From: Fuerstiella marisgermanici
Lineage (GTDB): Bacteria; Planctomycetota; Planctomycetia; Planctomycetales; Planctomycetaceae
DNA length: 64,000 nt
Reading direction: 5' to 3'
NCBI RefSeq assembly: GCF_001983935.1
Contig: NZ_CP017641.1
Span: forward strand, 1,550,001 to 1,614,000
Part shown: in pieces, positions 1-7,813 of the stretch
How the letters are laid out: each line of letters opens with the position of its first letter
Numbering within the stretch: the stretch's first letter is position 1
Translations under genes and position numbers: made by a program
Notes under the pieces: model-generated
The model's input: only the letters and a program-made list of their open reading frames with translations
Database searches by the model: none
What the model was told of the DNA's origin: nothing

Positions 1-400
1 CCATCGCCGACGCGCCCTCGCGGGCCAATGCCAACGCAACTTTCGCCTGATCGACAGCCAGTTGGTATGGCTCAGGGTCAATCTGGAATAGCAAATCGCC
101 TTTCTTGACCTGCTGGTTGTCCTGCACATTGACCGTCACCAGATGCCCGCTAACACGCGGCGAAAGCTGAACCATGCCAGCACGCACTTGTGCATCTCGC
201 GTCCACGGATGCGCGACAAAGCGCGCGTAGAGAAGCCAAGCAGCGCATGCTGCGACAAGCAGAAGAATAAGGGTAGCCGCTAGTTTCGGTTTTTGCTTCG
301 GTTTCGGTTTTCGTTCTTGCTTCGCTTCTTGCTCTTGCTTCGGTTTTTGCTCTTGCTTAGCCTCTTGCTCTTCCTTCGGTTTTTGTTTTTCCTGACTCAC
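1..400 (-). CDS. HlyD/EmrA-type membrane fusion protein, N-terminal part (runs off window start)
   Basis: Periplasmic adaptor of a tripartite efflux pump, anchored in the inner membrane. From a GTG at 398-400 the frame is open to the window edge (133 codons). It shows a charged, low-complexity N-terminus of about 38 residues rich in KPK, EQ and KQ, one membrane helix (LAATLILLLVAACAAWLLYA), then the typical adaptor start with TRDAQVRAGMVQLSPRVSG and the biotinyl-lipoyl-like VNVQDNQQVKKGDLLFQIDP, as in the EmrA/AaeA family. An in-frame TAA lies about 50 bases upstream with no ATG between, so GTG is the best start; the ribosome site is weak. The DUF1656 gene upstream on the same strand supports an AaeX-AaeA type pair exporting aromatic acids or similar compounds. 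Substrate is inferred only from family. Confidence 0.85.
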   Translation of the reverse strand, partial: MSQEKQKPKEEQEAKQEQKPKQEQEAKQERKPKPKQKPKLAATLILLLVAACAAWLLYARFVAHPWTRDAQVRAGMVQLSPRVSGHLVTVNVQDNQQVKKGDLLFQIDPEPYQLAVDQAKVALALAREGASAM

Positions 401-584
401 TTTGGTCTCTGCTATTAAAAAAGTGGAAGAGTTCGACGATTGTATTTACAGTTGCTTCCGACAAAGTATCGGGCCTTGGCTTTTTTAGCCAAGCTTCACC
501 GCCACGCTGGATCCTGACAGTCATCCGCAGGATCACTGAAATCATTGCGAAGCAGTTTTGATACCAAGCAACGCAATCGCTTGG

Positions 585-791
585 CTATGGTGGAACGACA
601 CACAAGCCCACCACAGATGTCATCAAAATCCAAATCGCAAGAAAACACAGCCCCGGATGCCAGAAGTGCTTGCTGAGGCCCGTTCGGTTGAGGATTTCAG
701 TCGTCACCAAGGTTGCGACAAAGCCAAGCAACACCGTAAAGAAAAATGGTGGGAAGTAGACCCATTCAAATGATGTTTCGTGTGGAATCAT
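585..791 (-). CDS. DUF1656 (AaeX-like) small membrane protein
   Basis: A 68-residue protein matching the DUF1656 pattern: an N-terminal E-x-x-x-x-x-VYFPP motif, a hydrophobic helix (FFFTVLLGFVATLVTTEIL), an LSKHFWHPGL segment and a second helix (CFLAIWILMTSVVGL). In this family WHPAL follows the first helix and the gene usually lies just before a HlyD-type adaptor, as here (about 185 bases upstream of the GTG at 400, same strand). Its exact role is unknown; it is taken as an accessory of FUSC/AaeB-type efflux. I chose the ATG at 789-791 over a TTG at 819-821 because residues before it do not fit the family. Confidence 0.75.
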   Translation of the reverse strand: MIPHETSFEWVYFPPFFFTVLLGFVATLVTTEILNRTGLSKHFWHPGLCFLAIWILMTSVVGLCVVPP

Positions 792-821
792 GGTGATCTG
801 AAACACCGTCCTAACTTTCAA

Positions 822-1311
822 TTGTCAACGACCCGCAAAGCCCGTGTTTTATTGAGCCGATTGGTGAGGAGTCGAACCTGCGAGGATTAAACCAAGAGTG
901 ATCGCCATGAGGATAATGTTGTGACTTGGCGTTCTGTTCGATTTCTGTTGGGCTCTGAAAGAAAGCGTGCCAATCTTCCCTCCCAGAATCCTAGTGGTTT
1001 GTCAAAACTAAGTGTTGAGCTTGTTGATTCGTTTTATCAACTGGACTTCGAGTTGCAGTGAAATGCCAACCCAAATTTGCAAGCCAAATAGAGCACCCAG
1101 TCACCAGTCTAGTATACTCAGCGACGAGAACGCTTGAAGCAAATTCTGACGTTCTAGTGCTAGAGAATCAACCAGTAGTTGTCGCAAAAACGATCGGCCA
1201 CCGCCACGCCCCCCTGACTGAAGCAACCAATGATCTGTCGAAGCAATGCCGTCTCGCCTGTTTCCTTGCCTTTGTACTTGGCAATCGCGCAGGCAGGGAG
1301 CAACGTCCGCG
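822..1311. other. No convincing gene; junction region between efflux genes
   Basis: Nearly 500 bases with no protein I can recognise on either strand. Short open frames here lack family motifs and ribosome sites. It lies between the DUF1656 gene and a TolC-type fragment that has lost its 5' part, so it probably contains a deletion or recombination junction near 1310. Confidence 0.5.
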
Positions 1312-1848
1312 TCGATTGGCCCTTCGTTTAACTGGAAGATTCTGAACTACGGCCGAATCGCCAACAACGTGCTGTTGCAGGACAACCGATTTGATCAGGC
1401 GTTGGTAAACTATCGCAACGTCGCCTTGACGGCTCAGCGAGAAGTCGAAGACGGCATCATCGACTTCCTTCGCTTCCACGATCAACTGAAGCATCAAGAA
1501 ATCAGCGCCAAAGCGGCCGCCCGCACGGCAGAACTGGGCCGCTTCCGCTACGAGGCAGGCAAGATCGCGTTCAACTCCGTGTTTGTTTACGAAGCCGATC
1601 TTGTGTCCAAGCAGGATTCGCTGATTCAGACGCGAGCCAACGCCGCACTGGCACTGATCAACACTTACAAAGCCCTCGGTGGCGGCTGGCAGATTCGCCA
1701 ACGCGAACCTTACGACGGCGTGAACCGAGGCGTTCCTTCCCCTGTCGCATTCCAACAGACCGATCTTGAAGAGGTCCCCGCGCTGGAAGCACCGGATTCT
1801 TTGCCGGATGAAGATGATCCCGCGCAGGAACTAACGATCGCTCAATAA
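1312..1848 (+). pseudogene. TolC/NodT-type outer membrane efflux protein, C-terminal fragment
   Basis: About 178 residues of the C-terminal half of an outer membrane factor: the signature GPSFNWKILNYGRI followed by a long helix with DQALVNYRNVALTAQREVEDGI, then AELGRFRYEAGKIAFNSVFVYEADLV and the family's TRANAALALINTYKALGGGW. Full members are about 450-500 residues with a lipoprotein signal; here everything before the second repeat is absent and upstream codons (1246-1311) do not resemble the family. It is therefore a truncated remnant. It lies opposite to the DUF1656-HlyD pair, so the tripartite pump locus is rearranged. The acidic tail after GGGW is family-typical. Confidence 0.8.
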
Positions 1849-1891
1849 ACAGGTGCATAGGCTGGCATCCTGTGGTCGCGCACGTCACATG

Positions 1892-2347
1892 TCATAGAGG
1901 CGGGCCAACGATCTCTTGATCGAAAGGCTCAGCAGCCTTGGCCAGCATCTCATGTGACAGCCCAACAACTTTGGCTGATTCACAAATCGCACGGAACATT
2001 GCTTCTGCGTCCCCCGCCGGTGAAAAAATGTATCGCAGAACCCCCTTGGATTCGCCAACATTCTTAAACGCGTGAACGACTCCCCTCGGAGCAACTGCGA
2101 TGTCACCCGCACTGGCCGATAGAGTTTGTCCAGCAACCTCGAATTTGAATGAACCTTCCAAGACAAAGAACACTTCATCCTGTTTGTGGTGGATATGCCG
2201 TGGCGGTCCGATTCCGGGAGGAACGACATCCTCCATAATGCACAGCGTCCCATCGGTTGCTTGACTGGAAACCAGAACGGTCATCTCCAAAAAATCGGGG
2301 ATATGCAGTTGGTCTCCTTCGCCTTTTTTGACATGCATTGGTTCCAT
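1892..2347 (-). CDS. Cupin domain protein
   Basis: A 151-residue single-domain cupin. The first metal motif is seen as PPRHIHHKQDEVFFVLEG (His51, His53, Glu58) and the second as GDIAVAPRGVVHAFKN (His92), so the metal site looks complete. Such small cupins include dioxygenases, isomerases and sugar-binding proteins; I cannot pick one. A clean AAGGAGA ribosome site precedes the ATG. The stop lies 43 bases from the TolC fragment stop (convergent). The next gene upstream on the same strand is an alpha/beta hydrolase about 50 bases away, suggesting a two-gene operon for small-molecule turnover. Confidence 0.8.
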   Translation of the reverse strand: MEPMHVKKGEGDQLHIPDFLEMTVLVSSQATDGTLCIMEDVVPPGIGPPRHIHHKQDEVFFVLEGSFKFEVAGQTLSASAGDIAVAPRGVVHAFKNVGESKGVLRYIFSPAGDAEAMFRAICESAKVVGLSHEMLAKAAEPFDQEIVGPPL

Positions 2348-2395
2348 TGTATTCTCCTTGTTGTTGATTTGTTTCGTCGATTTATCGAAACGAGA

Positions 2396-3256
2396 TCAGT
2401 GCTTGCTCAAGAACGGCATCAATTCGCCCACCAGTTCTTCTGGGTTGGTATCCGGAATCCAATGCCCAGCATCCAGAACTTTGCCTTCAACCGATTCGAC
2501 AAAGGGCGATAGCGAATCAACAAGAAAGGGAAAGTTGAAGTTCTTTCCCCCGTTCAATCCCAGCACGGGAACTTTCAGCGTTTCCTGCATGAATTCTTTG
2601 TTGTCTTCTACGTCCTGAGCAAAGCTGCGGTAGAGATTAAAACCAGCGGTAGCCGTTTCTGGATCACTGTATGTGTGAATTGTGTCAATGATCTCTTGTT
2701 CATCAATCTCACCGACTGAATTCATGAAGTGATCGTAGTAGTATTCTTCGCGTCCACGAGTCAATGCCTCGGGAACCTCCGGGGCCGCGTGAAATGCGAA
2801 ATGCCAGCACACCGGATGCGTACGAATCGTTTCAAAAATTTCAGTGCCGGGCATCGGGGCATCAATCAACGTGATGCTCCTCGCGCGATCTGGCCATTGA
2901 TACGCGAAGGCGAACGCGATCATGGCTCCAATGTCATGTGCCACGATGTGTGCCCGATCGAGTTCCAACTCGCCCATCAAAGCGAGCAGATCCGCTGCCA
3001 TTGTTTTCTTTTCATAGCCTGCCGGCGGTTTGTCTGAATCCCCGATTCCTCGCAGATCAACTGCAATGACGTCGAAGTCTTTCATTAAACGCGGCATCAC
3101 TTTTCGCCACGACGTCCATCGTTGCGGCCAGCCATGCAGCAAAATAACCGGCGTCTCACCTGATCCACCGCGGACGTACTTCAGATTCACATCTGAACGA
3201 GTCATTTTGGCGGACGTAAATCCGTCTGGAATATTGTCAAGGTTTGAGTTGTTCAA
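2396..3256 (-). CDS. Alpha/beta hydrolase with Asp nucleophile (epoxide hydrolase/dehalogenase type)
   Basis: Cytoplasmic hydrolase of about 286 residues. The oxyanion motif is HGWPQ (residues 41-45), the nucleophile elbow is VAHDIGAM with Asp108, and the catalytic His is in DAGHW (about His265). An Asp in place of Ser is known for epoxide hydrolases, haloalkane and fluoroacetate dehalogenases, where the Asp forms a covalent ester. AHDIGA is most common in soluble epoxide hydrolases. The frame is closed by a TAA just before the TTG at 3254-3256; an ATG at 3203-3205 (MTRSD) is an alternative start that keeps the whole fold. Likely cotranscribed with the cupin. Confidence 0.8.
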   Translation of the reverse strand: MNNSNLDNIPDGFTSAKMTRSDVNLKYVRGGSGETPVILLHGWPQRWTSWRKVMPRLMKDFDVIAVDLRGIGDSDKPPAGYEKKTMAADLLALMGELELDRAHIVAHDIGAMIAFAFAYQWPDRARSITLIDAPMPGTEIFETIRTHPVCWHFAFHAAPEVPEALTRGREEYYYDHFMNSVGEIDEQEIIDTIHTYSDPETATAGFNLYRSFAQDVEDNKEFMQETLKVPVLGLNGGKNFNFPFLVDSLSPFVESVEGKVLDAGHWIPDTNPEELVGELMPFLSKH

Positions 3257-3286
3257 TTAGATTTCCGTATTCGCATGATGGGAACC

Positions 3287-5011
3287 TTACTTTTTCTCGT
3301 AGATCATCTTGTCCTCTTTGATCGTTTGTTGCACTTCGATCGAGGCCAGGTCGTCGAGATCCACTTCATGCGGATTGCGGTCAAGCACCACGAAGTCCGC
3401 CAGCTTGCCAACGGCGATCGAACCGCGACGGGATTCCTCGAAGTGCTGTTCGGCGGCCCAAATCGTCAGCGTCCGCAAGGCCGTGTCGACGTCCAGACAT
3501 TCGGCGGCACCCAAGATGTCGCCGGAGCGTGTTCGCCGCGTGACGACGGCTGAAAGAATCCGAATGGCACTGGGCAGAGTCACCGGTGCGTCATGATGCT
3601 CGGTGAACTTCATGCCCATTCGCTGAGCCGTTCGGGCGGGGCTGATTCGTTCGGCTCGTTCAGGGCCCAAAACGGAATCTCGGTGCCAATCGCCCCAGTA
3701 AAAACAATGCAAGCCAAAGAACGAAGGGTAGATCCCCAAATCCTTCATCTGACCAAGTTGGTCAAAACGAACGGTCTGGCAATGAACCATCACGTCGCGA
3801 CGCGACGCATCTTTTCCGTGAGTCTTCTGAGCCTGCCGGACCGCTTCAAGCATTTGGTCGCTGGCCGAATCGCCGTTGCAATGAATCAGGAACTGCCAAC
3901 CGTTGCGGTAACACAAATCAACTTTTCGATTGGCTTCTTCCTGCTGCAAAATCGGATAACCACGATAGCTCGCCGCTCGACCATGCGGCGGAACAAAATA
4001 CGGTTTACTCAAATACGCCGTTTTTCCCTGAGGCGAACCGTCAAAGCTAAGCTTCACGCCGCCAATGCGGAAGCCGTTTTTCATCTCGGCGGTGTGCCAC
4101 TTTCCATCCAGCCCCATCGGCTTGTCCGTGGCGGTGATGTCGGGATAACAAACGACGTCGATCAGCATTCCATCCGATTCGGCCAAACGCAACCACGTCT
4201 CAGTACTGAAGTCCAACGAGCGACCTTCCTGAGCCATCGTGTAACCATACTCGGCATAAAGCTGCTGCCCCGCCTTGGCGATGCGGTCGAGTTCTTCGGC
4301 ATTGAATGGCGGAAGAAGCTTTGCGATTGCGAGCATCAGCGCATTTTCTTCCAGCACACCGTTAGGCGTTTTGCCGTCATCCTCTCGGCGAATCGCTCCA
4401 CCGGGTGGGTTGGGCGTGTCAGCGGTATAGCCGAGTTGTTCGAGTGCCTTGCTGTTGACGGTCGCCAAGTGCCCCGATTGATGGATAGCCATGATGGCCA
4501 TGTCCGTCGAGACTTCGTCAAGCTCCTGTCGCGTCGGGTGCCGCTGTTCCTTGAGCTGCGAATCATCGTAGCCGTTGCCCAGAATCACCTTGTACTTTTG
4601 AGCCAGCGGGTTGGTGCTCCACTTTCTTAGGGCACCCTGAATTTTGGCGATCGAATCGATCCCGGAATCGGGCGGCGGCAACAGGCTGGCGACCGTCGCG
4701 TGGAGACCGGCTTGAAAGCAATGACCGTGACCGTCCACAAAACCGGGCAGCATGACTTGCCCTTTCAGGTCGATCAGGCGAGTGGTTTCGCCACGCAGTT
4801 TCATCAAATCCGCTTCGCTACCGCAGGCGACAATTTTGCCTTCCCGAGTCGCCACGGCTTCGACCTCCGGTTGTTCCGGATTAATCGTCAGGATTGTGCC
4901 GCCTTGATAAATGGTGTCCGCTGTCGGAGGTTGCGCAGCGGTCTTCGGGACGGTCACCGCAATGACAAGGATTGCGACAAGAACTTTGGCAATGGCGTTC
5001 AGGTGAGTCAT
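3287..5011 (-). CDS. Secreted YtcJ-like amidohydrolase
   Basis: A 574-residue member of the YtcJ-like branch of metal-dependent amidohydrolases (amidohydrolase 3). It begins with a hydrophobic signal peptide ending near VPKTAAQ, then the beta-sandwich start IYQGGTILTINPEQPEVEAVA, the metal motif GFVDGHGHCF near residue 95, FLIHCNGDSA and TEHHDAPV, ending with the family's GKLADFVVLDRNPHEVD. Family members hydrolyse C-N bonds of small or cyclic amides; substrate is unknown. A signal peptide implies periplasmic action. It stands between the alpha/beta hydrolase and a repeat-rich stretch. Confidence 0.88.
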   Translation of the reverse strand: MTHLNAIAKVLVAILVIAVTVPKTAAQPPTADTIYQGGTILTINPEQPEVEAVATREGKIVACGSEADLMKLRGETTRLIDLKGQVMLPGFVDGHGHCFQAGLHATVASLLPPPDSGIDSIAKIQGALRKWSTNPLAQKYKVILGNGYDDSQLKEQRHPTRQELDEVSTDMAIMAIHQSGHLATVNSKALEQLGYTADTPNPPGGAIRREDDGKTPNGVLEENALMLAIAKLLPPFNAEELDRIAKAGQQLYAEYGYTMAQEGRSLDFSTETWLRLAESDGMLIDVVCYPDITATDKPMGLDGKWHTAEMKNGFRIGGVKLSFDGSPQGKTAYLSKPYFVPPHGRAASYRGYPILQQEEANRKVDLCYRNGWQFLIHCNGDSASDQMLEAVRQAQKTHGKDASRRDVMVHCQTVRFDQLGQMKDLGIYPSFFGLHCFYWGDWHRDSVLGPERAERISPARTAQRMGMKFTEHHDAPVTLPSAIRILSAVVTRRTRSGDILGAAECLDVDTALRTLTIWAAEQHFEESRRGSIAVGKLADFVVLDRNPHEVDLDDLASIEVQQTIKEDKMIYEKK

Positions 5012-5081
5012 GGTTTCTTTCGGATCACAGTGTTTGTCGTAAGCAAAAAAGCGGTTGGGTAATAAGTGTCAGAAAACAAAA

Positions 5082-5205
5082 GCACAAAGATTGTCGTTGA
5101 TCGCTCCGCGTTCATACGGTCAGATCGCCCCGCGATCGACAACAATCAACCGATGGATCGCGGATGGTTCCACGACAATCGGAGGGTTCCACGACAATCA
5201 CACGG
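5082..5205. repeat. Cluster of short palindromic repeats (GATCGC..GCGATC family)
   Basis: Contains GATTGTCGTTGATCGC, then the 41-base unit at 5123-5163 that recurs identically at 5561-5601, and two tandem copies of GGTTCCACGACAATC. The core reads as arms of a hairpin built on GATCGC and GCGATC. Related palindromes occur at 5551, 14308, 21773 and 25346. It lies between the ABM gene stop and the amidohydrolase start. Confidence 0.75.
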
Positions 5206-5210
5206 TCGGA

Positions 5211-5525
5211 CTACGTGGCAATCCACGACAGGCCAACTTCATACACCGAGCTTTCCGGGGCGGCGGCCGCGAAGGGCACTAACTCGTTTGACTGGTCGGC
5301 TCGCAACGGGTGGTCGAGCCACTGTTGGTAGTCGTCGGCAGATTTCCAGTGAGTGGCGACGCAAAGAACGTCCAAGTCGTCTTGGCAAACCAACAATTCG
5401 CCTCGGATAAATCCCGGGATCACATCGGCGCACTCGCGCAACACGTCTCGCTTTCGGTACGCCTCGATCGCAGCGTCTCGTTTGCCAGGGGACGTTCTGA
5501 CAATCATGTGACTAACAACTTCCAT
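5211..5525 (-). CDS. Antibiotic biosynthesis monooxygenase (ABM) domain protein
   Basis: A 104-residue ABM/ferredoxin-like fold protein: MIVRTSPGKRDAAIEAYRKR at the N-terminus and the typical CQDDLDVLCVATHWKSADDYQQWLDHP in the second half. Members are small dimers acting as cofactor-free monooxygenases, heme-degrading enzymes or quinone-modifying proteins; no heme-ligand motif is evident, so I leave the role open. The ATG at 5523-5525 is chosen because the first 30 codons are duplicated, starting at the same ATG, in two other places (14187-14278 and 21650-21743). This is the only complete copy in the window. Confidence 0.75.
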   Translation of the reverse strand: MEVVSHMIVRTSPGKRDAAIEAYRKRDVLRECADVIPGFIRGELLVCQDDLDVLCVATHWKSADDYQQWLDHPLRADQSNELVPFAAAAPESSVYEVGLSWIAT

Positions 5526-5550
5526 GGTTTCCTTTCGATAGGGACTGGAC

Positions 5551-5632
5551 GATTGTCGTTGATCGCCCCGCGATCGACAACAATCAACCGATGGATCGCG
5601 GCGCGGTCCACGACAATCGGCGCGGTCTAGGA
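5551..5632. repeat. Short palindromic repeat, second copy
   Basis: GATTGTCGTTGATCGC and GCGATCGACAACAATC (5551-5585) form imperfect hairpin arms around CCC. It is followed by AACCGATGGATCGCGG and a GTCCACGACAATCGG unit. Bases 5561-5601 are identical to 5123-5163. It separates the ABM gene from the amidohydrolase fragment, the same position the related palindrome has in the 14 kb and 21 kb copies. Confidence 0.75.
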
Positions 5633-5638
5633 CAGACG

Positions 5639-5873
5639 TTACTCGATCGTGTTCTTGAACACCTTTCCGCCTTTCATGATCAACGCGAGATTCTTTTTTG
5701 GCTCGGTCAGCACTTCGATGTCCTCCAGCGGGTTGCCGTCGATCAGCAAGATGTCGGCGTAAGCACCTTCTTCGATCACGCCCAACATGGCCGGATACGG
5801 ATTGTGTTTTCCCCAAAGAGCCAGCAACTCGTCCGGTCGCCTGTTGCAGGATCTCGGCGTTGCTGAACCACTT
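5639..5873 (-). pseudogene. Amidohydrolase C-terminal fragment with 8-bp frameshifting deletion
   Basis: Closely matches the 3' end of the complete amidohydrolase gene at 21805-23178: KWFSNAEILQQATGR in one frame, then HNPYPAMLGVIEEGAYADIL and the ending GGKVFKNTIE in another. Comparing bases, the full copy reads CAATTCGCCAGCTCGTCC where this copy reads CAACTCGTCC, an 8-bp loss that explains the frame change near 5829. Upstream homology ends near 5873. It is a non-functional duplicate of the last 75 or so codons. Confidence 0.85.
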
Positions 5874-6263
5874 CGAAAAGCTGCTCAGCGGGTGGTTGCC
5901 GCACATCCAGGACAGTTCAAATTGATCTTTCGCTCCAAAAAGATGAGCGACCGCAACGATGTCGAAAAGCTGGGCAAGCTGTTTTCTGTCGATCAACTGC
6001 CCGAAGTGCATGTGCCGCCTTCGGATGTTGGGGCGTGGTGAGAAAAGATCACCCTTCGCAAACGCAGCATCGAGCACCGAACCCCCGCAAAACAAACCAT
6101 TTTTTCAGCAGCCTGATAGAACGGTTTGAACAACATCCCCGCGATTCCTGGATGAGATCCGTTTTGTCGCCTCATCTTGCCTCTTTCAAGACAGGGGGAT
6201 CGCACGTGAGCAGCCATTCCTGGTCACGTGCGATATGCGCTCGCGGCAAGGGGGCCTCCTGCA
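5874..6263. other. Mosaic non-coding stretch with a perfect 10-bp inverted repeat
   Basis: No gene recognised. A frame on each strand is open for a while but matches nothing I know. ATCGCACGTG (6199-6208) and CACGTGCGAT (6225-6234) form a perfect 10-bp stem with a 16-base loop, just downstream of the DUF1269 gene; there is no T-run, so it may be a structural or protein-binding palindrome and not a terminator. From about 6233 the sequence (ATATGCGCTCG onwards) is shared with the 14.5 kb copy. Confidence 0.55.
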
Positions 6264-7067
6264 TCAACTGCCGGTTACAGCTTCGCCAATCAGTTGACCA
6301 GCCTGCTTTAGTTTTTCCGAACGCTTCGCGAGATCTTCATTTAGTGCGTCGCGGCGGGCTTCCAGCTTTCCTTTGCGCTCAGCACTGGCCGTTTTAATCT
6401 GATCCTCGATCGCGCCGATCTTGGCCTCCGTTTCCGCTTTCATGTCGGAAAGCTTCCTGGTCGCCTTATCCCCAAGCGAACTCAACGAATCTTGAGCGGC
6501 ATCAAGCTTGGCTTTGACGCTCGCCTTCGTCTCGTCAGTGGCCTCTTTCCATTCGTCCTTCAGCTCTGCAACTTCTCGTTTTGTAGCTGCAATGTCCCGT
6601 TCAATTTGCTCGTCCTCAACGTCAATTCGCCAGCGACGATAAACCTGTCCGCCGAGATCTTTCATGCGGGAGTCGAGTGGAGTTTGCCAGTCCTCATTCA
6701 CCTCCGCAACCAACGCACATTTACCGACCTCTAGCTTCTCGCCGACTCTCGATACAAAGTCACCATCGACACCAGCATTCCACATGTCGTACCACAAACC
6801 TGACAACGTTCCGACTGAAGCACCGGCAAGCAGGCCGACTGGACCAGCAAACGCGCCAACCATGCTTCCAGTTAAGAGGCCCAGAGCAGCGCCAAGCGGA
6901 CCTTCATCCGCTGCAGACTTGACAGCGACTTTTCCGTCATTGTTCTTTTCAATGATCGCTTCCGCATAAAGCGAGACATCCCCGTCGCGATGCAGGTCCT
7001 TAAGCGCCTGGCTCCCTTTGTATGCGCCTTCCTCAGTATCGAAAACCGCAACTACAAACTTACTCAT
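6264..7067 (-). CDS. DUF1269-type glycine-zipper membrane protein with long coiled coil
   Basis: 267 residues. Residues 1-60 begin FVVAVFDTEEGAYKGSQALKDL, as in DUF1269. Residues 65-100 are a glycine-rich hydrophobic hairpin (GAALGLLTGSMVGAFAGPVGLL), typical of membrane-inserting glycine zippers. Residues 150-260 are a highly charged coiled coil with AELKDEW, KLSDMKAETEAKIGAIEDQI and RKGKLEARRDALNEDL. DUF1269 proteins are stress-associated membrane proteins of unknown function; the coiled-coil extension is unusual beside the 161-residue copy at 23341. Its 3' end (about 70 codons) is duplicated at 14527-14732. An HdeD gene lies upstream on the same strand, a common pairing. Confidence 0.75.
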   Translation of the reverse strand: MSKFVVAVFDTEEGAYKGSQALKDLHRDGDVSLYAEAIIEKNNDGKVAVKSAADEGPLGAALGLLTGSMVGAFAGPVGLLAGASVGTLSGLWYDMWNAGVDGDFVSRVGEKLEVGKCALVAEVNEDWQTPLDSRMKDLGGQVYRRWRIDVEDEQIERDIAATKREVAELKDEWKEATDETKASVKAKLDAAQDSLSSLGDKATRKLSDMKAETEAKIGAIEDQIKTASAERKGKLEARRDALNEDLAKRSEKLKQAGQLIGEAVTGS

Positions 7068-7204
7068 GACACCGTCTCCTTGTTCAAATTCTGGTTAAAT
7101 AGACCGCTAAACCACAAGCAGGCAGTCCATGCCACGCAAACTTCCTTGAACCTCCCCTTGGTCACGAACAAAAATCTCCGCAAACCCTCTTGAATCTGTT
7201 TGGG

Positions 7205-7804
7205 TCAACTTGCTTCGTGCACGATAGTATTGGGAAGTCTCTTCGCATCGAATGAAAGCAGCATCCACGAGACGCCTGCGATGAACAGGTCGACTCCAAC
7301 CAGCAGCCCCAACAGCCACAATGCGACGCCTGGAAACAGGCTGATGATGTAGAATCCGAAAACGATATTGATGATGCCACCGACCATTGTCCATCCCCAC
7401 CGGGGAAACCTCATCGCAACGGCGGCAATGCAGCGAAAGAACCCTCCCGCAATGGCAAAAGCCGCAATCAGCAAAGTAATCGCAGCATTGGTTGCGATCG
7501 GGGAATAAACCATCAATCCGCCAATCACGAGGTAGGCAACGCCATAAAAGAGTTGCATGAAAAACAACCCCCACCGACCAGCAAAAAACGAGGTTACGAT
7601 CGTCACTGCGCCACAAACCAGAGAGACAATTCCCAGTGTCATCGTGATGGATAGCGACGACAGGAATGGGAAGGCCATTGCAGTCAGTCCACCCAACGTA
7701 AAGACGATTCCAGCAAGCAGCATCGCCCACCAGTTCTTCTTAATCGCTCCCAGCTCTTCGGACAACGTGCAATCATTCAATGCAGTTTCTTTTACTCCCG
7801 TCAT
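7205..7804 (-). CDS. HdeD/DUF308 family membrane protein (cut off from its ribosome site by ISL3)
   Basis: 199 residues with six predicted helices in three pairs, e.g. NWWAMLLAGIVFTLGGLTAMA, GVAYLVIGGLMVYSP and TMVGGIINIVFGFYIISLFPG, the usual HdeD layout. In enteric bacteria HdeD is linked to acid resistance; elsewhere the role is unclear. The ATG is at 7802-7804, and the ISL3 target duplication begins two bases upstream. The ancestral upstream sequence, rebuilt by removing the element, reads CAGGAGATTTAAGATG, an ideal ribosome site now 1.3 kb away. Expression is probably reduced or depends on the element. Confidence 0.85.
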   Translation of the reverse strand: MTGVKETALNDCTLSEELGAIKKNWWAMLLAGIVFTLGGLTAMAFPFLSSLSITMTLGIVSLVCGAVTIVTSFFAGRWGLFFMQLFYGVAYLVIGGLMVYSPIATNAAITLLIAAFAIAGGFFRCIAAVAMRFPRWGWTMVGGIINIVFGFYIISLFPGVALWLLGLLVGVDLFIAGVSWMLLSFDAKRLPNTIVHEAS

Positions 7805-7813
7805 CTTAAATCT

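Noticed and set aside
357-545. 62-codon frame overlapping the HlyD start on the minus strand
   Set aside because: It reads the lysine/glutamine repeat in another frame, matches no family, and the HlyD frame is clearly coding there.
1058-1345. 95-codon + strand frame before the TolC fragment
   Set aside because: No motif, no ribosome site, and it overlaps the TolC-like remnant in another frame.
5874-6095. Open frame reading FDIVAVAHLFGAKDQFELSW upstream of the amidohydrolase fragment
   Set aside because: Looks protein-like but matches nothing I know, has no start of its own and lies at a recombination junction; left as mosaic DNA.
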